NCBI GenBank assembly: GCA_004352715.1
Contig: SCFE01000016.1
Location: forward strand, 188,961-252,960
Direction of reading: 5' to 3'
From: Hofstenia miamia
Taxonomy: Eukaryota; Xenacoelomorpha; Acoela
Length of the DNA: 64,000 bases
Part shown: piece after piece, positions 56,004-64,000 of the stretch
Layout: each line of letters starts with the position of its first letter
How positions within the stretch are numbered: the first letter of the stretch is position 1
The notes under the pieces: generated by a model
What the model was told of the DNA's origin: nothing
The model's database searches: none
The model's input: only the letters and a program-made list of their open reading frames with translations
Made by a program: the position numbers and the translations under genes

Positions 56004-59000
56004 CTAAATTTATAAATATGATTGGCATAAAACTCTCTAAAAAAGCTAATTGAAATCTGCAGTAAAATATCTTAAGTCGACTGAAAACTTATTTATTGAT
56101 ACAGTCACTTACGTATTTGCATTTAGTCCGCTTGTAACATTTTGTAACAATAAAATAAATGTCAGAAAATGAGGTTTATCCAAAAAAACTGCAAGGAATA
56201 CAAAAACAAAGTTAGCAAAATAAAGTTTTTTTTGAAGGCAGTTTCCCAATGTTGTGGGAATCTGGAGATACATCCTAAGGCAAACAATGCAAAAAATATA
56301 TAAACCAACTCATACATCTTATGCAGCACAATTTTCCGTCCTTTGATTGTTCTGATTTTTCCAGTATCAAAAAACTACTCATATATTGTGAAAGTATCAA
56401 TTTAGAATGAAAAAACTAAGTCGTTCATTGAAAGACTGCCAAACATCAAATTGTTGCTGATTTGCTAATTTGGAGCTTTTCTGGAAGGTCAGTAATTTTG
56501 AATATCTAATCTTATGGACTGTTTAAACTAACTTGAATCTTTGGAAACCCATTAAAGCTTGGTAGCAAGTTTAGCATCATATGTATCACATAAATCTTCA
56601 TCGTTTACTTTGCAAGAAATCATCAATATCGGTACCTATTATATTTTAGGCAATTTTAGCCATACTTCATTAGTTTCCATATACATGGAATATCATCAAA
56701 TGCAAAATGCTTAGCTATAAGTAAGAACGTTTTATGCTTTGGCATATTACTAGTATATGTTACACTCATAAATTAAACCAATATTTAGTAATTCTGATGG
56801 TTAAATGAGAGGAGTGCAATTCAAAACATATCATTCCAGAGCATTATTTCTGTAACGAAATATAACGGCCTTATCAATAAAGACTGAGCAAACAAGTGGG
56901 ACTAATGCTTAAGTGTTAGAAACAGAATACGATTGTATTAAGATTTAAAAGATATTTTGCTTACTTCACGTGCATTTGTATATTCATAATACGCTGCAGA
57001 CCCCAAAGATTTTGCAAGCTCTTTACCCATTTCTTCTGTGATGAATTCTGAAAGATACGGCGAGAATCTTCTTTCAATTTTACTCCCAATTATTATTGTT
57101 ATTGGATTTTCTTTAAATTCTTGTATTCTTGGCAACCACTAAAATATTTGCTTTATAGCAGAAATGCAGCTTTAAATATTTAACATGCGGTAGATATAGC
57201 GCTTAATTTCATTGAAGATTGGCGTTTATTAAAAATATTTCACTATAAGTTTCTTGAGTAATCGTCAATAATCTATTATCTGATTAATGAAATCAAGTAC
57301 TAGACAGTTAAACTAATTGAGAGAATTACACTAACTTAGAGAATTACTGAATTTAACTTTAAACTTGTCAGCCTATACATTAAAAGTTCTTTCAAGTGCT
57401 TATAAGGTTTTTAAAAGGGTCATAATTAGAAAATGAGTCTTTTGAGATTTTAAAGCCTAACATTGGAAATTTCGCTTCAAGTTAACATGAAATTATTGCA
57501 GATGGGCCACTAAATAAGAATTAGCTTGAAAATTTAAGCTGAGAAATTTTAAATTTTAAAATGCAATGCGAGTTATTAATGGAATTCAGAATTGATGTTG
57601 GTCTTTGAAAACAAGTTACCACATTATATATTCGAATACAATTTTTCAACAACCAATTTGAATGTTTCCAATTATAGTGACAATAATTCCTATAAGAACT
57701 TGAAAGAACTTGAAAAATCTTTAAAGTTTAATTGATAACAGTTTTAATGGGCTCGCATTTTCAGTACACGAATTCGCATTTTGAAAACAATAAGAGCAAA
57801 TAACACTTTTGAAATTTCCTATTAATTCAAAACAGCTGTAGAGTTGTTGTGGCCGATATTAATTGACATGCCAAAATTGCCTACGTATATAGGCTGGGTT
57901 GTCAGTGGAATATAAGGGCGATTCCCATCTCATAACACTGAATTAGAAATTTGCAAAAAATCAAGAAAATTCATCGAGATAAAAATTATGTTCTTATTTG
58001 AGAAAATCGAAATATTTCTGACACGCGATGGTGCTCTCTCAATACATGACATACACTTATTTAAAGATTGCACTAAATGACCTTGTATTAATATATCGCT
58101 TCGAAATCATTTTGTTTTGTGAAGCAATACGCATTGTAGTGCTGCGCTCTTTTAAAGAAATATTCGATAGATTCTGGAGCAATGTGCGTTTTATTCACCC
58201 ATGTATTTGAGATCAATGCCTTGCTAATCTAACAAAGATATAGTATTTTTTAACAATATGGTGACTCCATATAAAGAAGTGCCGCATTTTTAAATTGTAT
58301 ATCTTTGCACGTTGAATTATTTCTGTAGTTGAATTAAAGACAATACTGCAGGATTTTGTTGTTATATCCCATTGTCTTATTACTGATCGCATGATCAATT
58401 TCTTGGAACAGACTGAGAAACAACTCATTTAAGAGTATCATGATTAAAGAATTTTCCCATTTTACTGTGTAATATATGCCAATTCTAATATAAACGTAAA
58501 TACTTACATGTATATTTTGGGATTCTAGTGCACATTCATTTGATTTGTAGTGTGCTTCAATGTTGGAAGCAGTCCGAGACTGGAATAAAAAATGAATTTT
58601 TTTACAATAACAGGTTTGGTAAATTTGAATTAGATGTACAATGTACTATCAAATTGCTTGTAAATGTGGGCAAAAGCGATTGTTTCCCTTAGGGTACATT
58701 GGGGAACTTAGAGTTAAAATTACAATATTCCTTAGGAAAGCAAGCTGGCTAGATTTTTTTGATAAAAACGGGCCGTTCCGAAATGACTGCAAAACAGTTG
58801 TTTAGGACTGGGCTTGAACACTGATATATAGGACGAGCTGTGCCTGGGTTGCACTTAACCCTAAATATGCCCAGCTATATTTTAGTTTGTCCGTTTTTTA
58901 AAATTTCTTTTAGCATTCATTGCGTACAAAATAAACATATCTAAAATCTGAAAGCACCCCTTTATACAATACAAACACTAAGTGTGTCCAAATCCCAGCT

Positions 59001-62000
59001 TTCCAATTTGGGTGTTGAAATTGTCAAAATTAAAATAATATAGTAATTTCTTTTTCTTGACATTTTCATTTAACATATATTTTAGTAAGAATGGTAAAAA
59101 AAATTTTATTAAACATCGATAAACGAGCCAATATCAATCATGCGAGCACGAAGCTATTCGAATATTATGGNATATCTAAAATCTGAAAGCACCCCTTTAT
59201 ACAATACAAACACTAAGTGTGTCCAAATCCCAGCTTTCCAATTTGGGTGTTGAAATTGTCAAAATTAAAATAATATAGTAATTTCTTTTTCTTGACATTT
59301 TCATTTAACATATATTTTAGTAAGAATGGTAAAAAAAATTTTATTAAACATCGATAAACGAGCCAATATCAATCATGCGAGCACGAAGCTATTCGAATAT
59401 TATGGCCATGAAAACAATATTAGGCAACAGATTTTAATGTGGTTGGATCAGGCCTGGAAACGTCAAATTTTTTGAAGCCTATCCAACCCGACCCAACATT
59501 TGACTCAACTGGACCCAACTTGCTCAATTGGGCTATTGGTACGATTTATTTTAAAAATATTTGATGTGCCTAAAGCCAATTCCAAACTTAACCCAACAAA
59601 TTGAATTTAATATAACCGAACTTTTTATACGTTTGGCAAATTTTATCCACTGACATAGATTAATATATTTTGCGAACCATCAAAATTGAATTGTCAACTA
59701 AGGCTCTCAATGAACTTAACGAAGAATATTGTGAATCTTGAAGATGTTCCATTTCTTCTATGCTTTTTGCTATGAATGCAGACATTGATCTCCTATCATG
59801 TCAAAGACTTAGACGGACCAAGATAAAAGCTGAAAAAAATGTTTTATGAAGCACAATCTAATATTCAAGATAGCTTAGAATGCGAAATTTCTCCTTTGCC
59901 TACCCATTCTCAGTTTCTGGCTTTCTTGTGGACAAAGGTAAGTATCCTACAAGAGAGATTTACCTTGTTACCAAGAAAAAGTAAAATTGTACATTACCTA
60001 TACTACATGTATATTATATTTAAAAGGATATATTGTTTTTTTAAGTGGGTACCACGCAATTGGGTACGTTTTGAATTATATATACACTTCAACTCCCAAA
60101 TTATTTTAAACTCCTTGAAATTTTACGATCATTTCCTAAGGGTACAGCATATGGTAACTCTGGTCTTCGTGCGGAACATCTTTTGGAAGCAACAGAGGCA
60201 ACTCTTCCAGTGTCCTTCACTACTACTCTGCGACGCTTTCTTAATGTCCTTTTTGCTGGTGATGTACCAGAAGAAGTTGCTCCTTTCCTAGCAGGTGCAA
60301 CTTTGGCTGCTTTAAGGAAAACAGAACTTGACTCTCCACTTGACATCAGCGAATAGCAGTAGGAGAAATATATGGAAGACTGGCTGGTAAATGTATCTGA
60401 TCTTTAAGCTCGGAAAAGGCGGCAAGCATCCTAGCTCCCACTCAGCTTGGGGTTGCTTGCCCTGGTGGGGTTGAGAAGATTGTTCATAAAATGCGAAATA
60501 TCATTGAGAACCACTGGTACGATGATGATTTTATAATCTTGAAAGTGGATATGAAAAATGCTTTCAACACTATTTCCAGACAAGCAGTTATAGATAAATG
60601 TGCTCTACACTTTCCAGAAATACTGCCATGGGTAATATGGTGCTACAAGTCTCAGCCTCTTCTTTGGTATGCTACTGCTGTTTTCTGCTCTGCTGCTGGA
60701 GTGCAACAAGGCGATCTATTAGGACCCCTCTTATTTGCCCTAGCTCTCCATCGTCTGGTAGTCAAGTTAAATAACATTGAAGGCCTACTTCACAATAACT
60801 GGTGCCTTGGTGATGGTATTCTGTGTGGTTCATATAAAGCAATTCATGTCTGTCTGCAAGAGGTCGTTTCTGCTACATCATGATCTGGCTTGGAGATTAA
60901 CCTGAAAAAAATGTGAATTATTCAGTCGACAAGATCTTAGTGACTTTCCGAAGGAAATAATGAAATCTAATATTCCTAAACTTGAGGTCATTGGCGCACC
61001 CATCGGGGATGACGGATACTGCCAACAATATGTAAATCAGAAAACAACTATCTGAGAAACTACTTGAACAGATATCATCATTACAAGATCCCCAGATTGC
61101 AATAACCCTCTTAAGATATTGTAGTGGATTCTGCAAAATGGTACACATAGCTCGATGTTGTCCGCCAAAACCAATACTTGAACCTTTAAAAGCCTTTGAT
61201 CAATCTGTCATGATGTGCTTTGAAGAATCAGCATGTATTGAGTTGACTGAAAAAGCCTACAGCAAGCAACACTGAGCCTTATTTCTGGAGATATGGGACT
61301 CAGATCAATTGAAGTTCATGCCCCCGCTGCGTACATTGCTTCTGTTGTGCCCTCCAATGACACCTCTGACACAAAATCCCTTGCAACAGCAATTCAACTG
61401 TACAATGTAAGGGTGTCTAAAGACGAAGCCCTCATACATGGCTCTCTTTCAAGCCCTTGCAAGAGTCAGAAATATCTTTCAGAAGCTATTGAGAAAAAAG
61501 TTCATGCAGATTTCTTGAATAATTTCTCCACAATCAGTGACTCTGCACGTTGGCATGCTGTTTCTGCACCTAATACGTCAGATTGGCTATCAGCTGTTCC
61601 TTTTCCAGGTCAGGGATTGAGGTTGGAACCAGCAGAATTTCAGGCTCTTGTGAAGCTACGACTTGGTCTTCAATTGGCAAATGCAGGCTTGATGTGCCCA
61701 TACTGTCCTGAGAAAAGCTTAGACCCTTTTGGACATCATGCACTAACTTGCAAACGTGGACCAGATGTAGTCAGTCGCCACAACATTGTTCGGAATACTA
61801 TTCACGAATTATGCCAGAGAGCTGAACTAAACCCCATCCTTGATCAGGGAGCTGGACTAGACAAGGAAGGCACATTAACAAGACCAGCAGATGTGCTTGT
61901 TCCTACGTGGAGTCTTGGTATGTCCGCAGCATTTGATATCACCGTCATTAATCCGCTCAACAATAATTTCATTTCAGGAGCGAACTTGTCAACATATCAA

Positions 62001-63287
62001 TGTCTGGAAAAGGCTGAAGAACAAAAACATCAACAAAATGATATGAAATGAAGGAATTAAACTGGCGATGTGTGCCAATTTTTGTTACACCATATGGCGC
62101 TTTGGAAACAGAAGGAAAAACAGCTTTGAGGAACATTGCAAANCGCGCGATGCACAGCTAGGGCAATTGTATCGCGACCTCCAATTGACTACTAAAGCTT
62201 ATACATCAAGAAACACAAGAAACATTGAAAACTAAAGAAAAAGTGCAATGGCATCCATCTAATTAAAATAATAACATAAAAATGACAATTCATTCTAATG
62301 CTAGAAAAAAAATTATAAATAAGATTTTAGATCATGTACATGTGAAATTATTTTGTAAATTGTAAATTTGTATTTAATTTATAAAACAGATTTTTACAAG
62401 GAGATCAATAAAAATCACACAATATACAAAATGATTATTGGTGTCACCCTTACAAAGAGACCTCATTATTTAGTAAAATTTACTACACAGAAATCGTAAA
62501 AAACGATGTGAATTTATTTTTTGATTCTGCAAATAGAATAACATTGTTGCCAAATAGAAAGCTGTTAGTGCCAAGTAGAATGGAAAATGTATAGACCTAC
62601 CTAATTAGTTCAGAGTAAATGCTTTGGAACATACTTGAAAAGATCATTGTTCTACTACAATGATTTAACACAATATAAGGGTAATAAAAGCAAAAATCAA
62701 GTACACAGTGTATTTCAGACGATTTTAGCAGATAATACATTAATTGCGACATAGTGTAGAACTTGGAAAATACCTTCTGAACAATTTTAAATTGAGGAAG
62801 ACGTAATTGAACATTTTTTAATAGGAATATTGGTATGCCAATTGACCAAAAGTTATTACAAGATTTTATAATTTACACTAAATTTTGCACGGACACCCTT
62901 TGTAGGTATCACATTAAATGCGACACTAACTATTGCTAAGCAAAGAGTGGTGAACATTATACGCATATCTGTACTTTTGATAAAGCAATATTTCATACAT
63001 GATCTGAAATTCTTTCAAACGAATTTGTATCATCGACATCAAAGAATAGAAAATAGACAAAAACAGTAGAGTAGCGAAGAGATGGATTGCCATGTATATT
63101 TGAATATTGGGGGCTTCCAAAATCAGCAAATGGATCGTCACATACTTTTAGTTCAACATGAGTACCAGGTTTGATCTAAGCAGAAAATAAGCTTTAGTTA
63201 ATTTCAAACTGTATTTACACTTTTTATATTTTCTTCTGTAGAGATAAGACAATTGTCCTTGTTCATGTAGATTCCTCGAGAATCAGG
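55887..63287 (-). CDS. Divergent Rho-family GTPase gene D (5' end outside window)
   Basis: Minus-strand exons: 63219-63287, 62999-63175, 58508-58579 (extra), 56965-57138 and 55887-56003 (stop). All junctions are phase 0. Rho landmarks: GTHVELKVC, FVYFLFFDVDDTNSFERI, WLPRI, NPITIIIGSKIE, ITEEMGKELAKSLG, YYEYTN and a polybasic tail ending KRKCVVL. As in gene B, the DTAGQ box is replaced (CDDPFADFG) and TKxD reads SKIE, but the CaaX box and a classic basic stretch are intact, which fits plasma-membrane targeting. An exon 1 like that of A, B and C was not found up to 64000. In gene B exon 1 lies 2.2 kb upstream of exon 2, which here would fall outside the window. The exon 3/extra-exon intron contains an antisense LINE (60100-62250). 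Function is inferred only from the family. Confidence 0.72.
56965..57138 (-). CDS. Gene D exon 4
   Basis: Acceptor ATTTTAG|TGG and donor GAA|GTAAGC; 58 codons. It begins WLPRIQEFKENPITIIIGSK and ends LAKSLGSAAYYEYTNARE. Gene B has the same start, end and donor motif. The aspartate of the TKxD box is replaced by glutamate one position off (SKIE). Confidence 0.8.
58508..58579 (-). CDS. Gene D extra exon (24 codons), candidate
   Basis: Bounded by ATTCCAG|TCT and CAT|GTAAGT, both strong splice signals, 72 bp in phase 0 with no stop: SRTASNIEAHYKSNECALES and four more residues. If included it adds 24 residues between FERISDH and WLPRI, where Rho proteins have none. It may be alternative or species-specific; no equivalent was found in gene B. 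Confidence 0.5.
58937..59405. repeat. 234-bp direct duplication around a single N
   Basis: 58937-59170 and 59172-59405 are the same 234 bases, separated by N at 59171. This is an unmerged contig overlap rather than a tandem repeat. Confidence 0.9.
60491..60883 (+). pseudogene. REL-type LINE reverse transcriptase core
   Basis: It contains ILKVDMKNAFNTISRQAVID (first catalytic Asp), then GVQQGDLLGPLLFALALH, then WCLGDGILCG where an active enzyme would have YLDDG. The loss of one catalytic aspartate makes it inactive. The upstream block in other frames shows LGVACPGGVEKIVHK at 60440-60490. Confidence 0.75.
61293..62051 (+). CDS. CCHC and endonuclease-like C-terminal region of the LINE
   Basis: A 252-codon open frame. 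It begins with GLRSIEVHAPAAYIASVVPS. The middle has LVKLRLGLQLANAGLMCPYC, giving a C-x2-C-x9-H-x4-C knuckle (CPYC ... HHALTC). Then come VVSRHNIVRNTIHELCQRAE and TRPADVLVPTWSLGMSAAFD, the R-P-A-D core of the restriction-like nuclease fold. After a stop the homology continues to about 62130 (IFVTPYGALETEGKTALR). This is the most intact reading frame of the element. Confidence 0.75.
   Translation: MGLRSIEVHAPAAYIASVVPSNDTSDTKSLATAIQLYNVRVSKDEALIHGSLSSPCKSQKYLSEAIEKKVHADFLNNFSTISDSARWHAVSAPNTSDWLSAVPFPGQGLRLEPAEFQALVKLRLGLQLANAGLMCPYCPEKSLDPFGHHALTCKRGPDVVSRHNIVRNTIHELCQRAELNPILDQGAGLDKEGTLTRPADVLVPTWSLGMSAAFDITVINPLNNNFISGANLSTYQCLEKAEEQKHQQNDMK
62252..62998 (-). other. Intron of gene D, no other gene seen
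   Basis: AT-rich intronic sequence between the LINE 3' end and exon 3 of gene D. Nothing else was recognised. Confidence 0.5.
62999..63175 (-). CDS. Gene D exon 3
   Basis: Acceptor CTTAG|ATC and donor CAT|GTATGA; 59 codons, the same length and same donor as gene B exon 3. It encodes IKPGTHVELKVCDDPFADFG and TVFVYFLFFDVDDTNSFERI. Confidence 0.8.
63219..63287 (-). CDS. Gene D exon 2 (switch I region), candidate
   Basis: Between TTTTTAG|CCT and AGT|GTAAAT lie 23 codons: PDSRGIYMNKDNCLISTEEN and three more. It matches exon 2 of gene B in start (P-N/D-S), in the CL(V/I)ST segment and in the AGT|GTAA donor. Confidence 0.55.
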
Positions 63288-64000
63288 CTAAAAATATATT
63301 TCCTTATCTTTGAAACTTAAATGTGTAAGTATATTAGTATATCAAGTTCATGTTTTTCATAAAGTTTGGTATTCGCTTCCCTAGAGCACCCAATAAAGTT
63401 GAGTATACATGAAAAGTCCTAACAGAAATTAATCATGTTGAAGAAAACAGGGAACCAACATATATTTCTGTAAACTTCAATAAAATGATAATAATTAAAT
63501 TAAATATTATATTCTAACGCTAGGTGGTCTGAATGTGGTTTATTCTCTAAAATATTCCATTCGAAGAAAAATTTCCATTGTTCTGTCTTATTCAATTCGA
63601 TTGTGCCAAAAACCGTTTTTCACATGGATGTCCTATGTATCTGCTATGATACGTCATTTGACTAAAATTAGACATTTTTTAGAGAGTTTCGATGTGACTC
63701 GCAGATCACCTTTCTTAATGCTGATTTGATGTCAAATTTTACTTATTTGTTAAGATGACAACATGTATGCAGTCATACGTATTTCTCATAACCACCACAG
63801 ATATTTTGATGAGGTGGACTATTGCTCCATGAAAACAATGAACAACAAATTACACTTATCAGAAAAATTGGTGGCTTAAAACTGGGTACGTTAAAGATTT
63901 TCCTGTGCAATTTTTTTAAGTGTTAATGTTTTCAAACAGTTGTTTCTCTTAAAAAATGACCTTTTAAGCCTTCATTAGCATTATAAATTTTGCAGAAAGA
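63288..64000. other. Upstream of gene D exon 2, no exon recognised
   Basis: No copy of the MESHIAVRC first exon is present here. The 64-codon plus-strand frame at 63535 has no recognised domain. Confidence 0.5.

Larger units (their letters stand above)
60100..62250 (+). mobile_element. Non-LTR retrotransposon of the restriction-like-endonuclease class
   Basis: The plus-strand order is: pre-RT region (GLRAEHLLEATEATLP, then APFLAGATLAALRKTELDSP, 60115-60345), RT core (60491-60883), a decayed thumb (60900-61270), and a C-terminal CCHC plus endonuclease-like region (61293-62130). This matches the R2/NeSL-like LINEs, which have a restriction-like endonuclease after RT instead of an N-terminal apurinic one. 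It lies antisense in an intron of gene D. Stops and frameshifts between the blocks show it is dead. Confidence 0.75.

Noticed and set aside
60101-60346. 81-codon minus-strand basic frame
   Set aside because: It is the shadow of the pre-RT region of the LINE on the plus strand.

Overview
This is an AT-rich, intron-bearing, transposon-dense piece of an animal (invertebrate metazoan) nuclear genome assembly with many gaps. The clues are BED-type hAT and pogo/Tigger-like transposases, several clades of non-LTR retrotransposon, a Ty3/gypsy fragment, mariner-type elements, and host genes split into short exons by GT-AG introns. The phylum cannot be fixed from the sequence. There are no bacterial-style operons, no CRISPR array and no convincing tRNA or rRNA gene.

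The host content I can support is a small cluster of highly divergent Rho-family small GTPase genes. Locus B (minus strand, 27203-35412) can be read from start codon to stop in five exons, all joined in phase 0, giving about 202 residues, the normal Rho size. It ends in a CaaX prenylation box (CLML). Locus D (minus, 55887-63287; first exon probably beyond the window) has the same exon plan, an extra 24-codon exon, and a CaaX box CVVL. In both, the nucleotide-binding boxes are eroded (GDNEANKN instead of GxxxxGK[ST] in B, no DTAGQ, no [NT]KxD), while splice sites, reading frames and the CaaX end are kept. They look like Rho-derived pseudo-GTPases. Two further copies of the first exon lie at 13814-13948 (locus A, plus strand) and 44182-44292 (locus C, minus strand). 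A, B and C sit in a multi-kilobase duplicated block that also carries the 3' end of an L2/CR1-like LINE upstream of the Rho exon.

Layout. 0-6 kb: an old LINE on the minus strand broken by a 2.9-kb hAT element (perfect 8-bp target duplication), itself carrying a nested hAT-like MITE. 6.6-11.85 kb: a decayed LINE (ORF1, endonuclease, RT) split by a second hAT element with a perfect 8-bp duplication. 11.9-14.7 kb: duplicated block A. 16-24 kb: a gypsy gag-protease-RT fragment followed by a family of fold-back repeats. 25.2-26.1 kb: a mariner-like transposase cut by a gap. 27-35 kb: Rho gene B. 34.6-38.5 kb: duplicated block B. 39.5-42.2 kb: LINE ORF1 fragment and a fairly intact LINE RT. 43.7-47.1 kb: duplicated block C. 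47.4-52.4 kb: a large imperfect palindrome of the same family as 19-24 kb. 52.5-54.6 kb: a non-autonomous element with repeated subterminal motifs. 55.4 kb: a TA-flanked MITE. 55.9-63.3 kb: Rho gene D, with an antisense LINE of the restriction-like-endonuclease class in its intron.

Several gaps are flanked by near-identical duplicated sequence (around 649, 2335-2570, 9613-9633 and 59171), which points to failed overlap merging or misplaced contigs rather than biology. Divergence and insertion order were judged by eye; no alignment or search was run.
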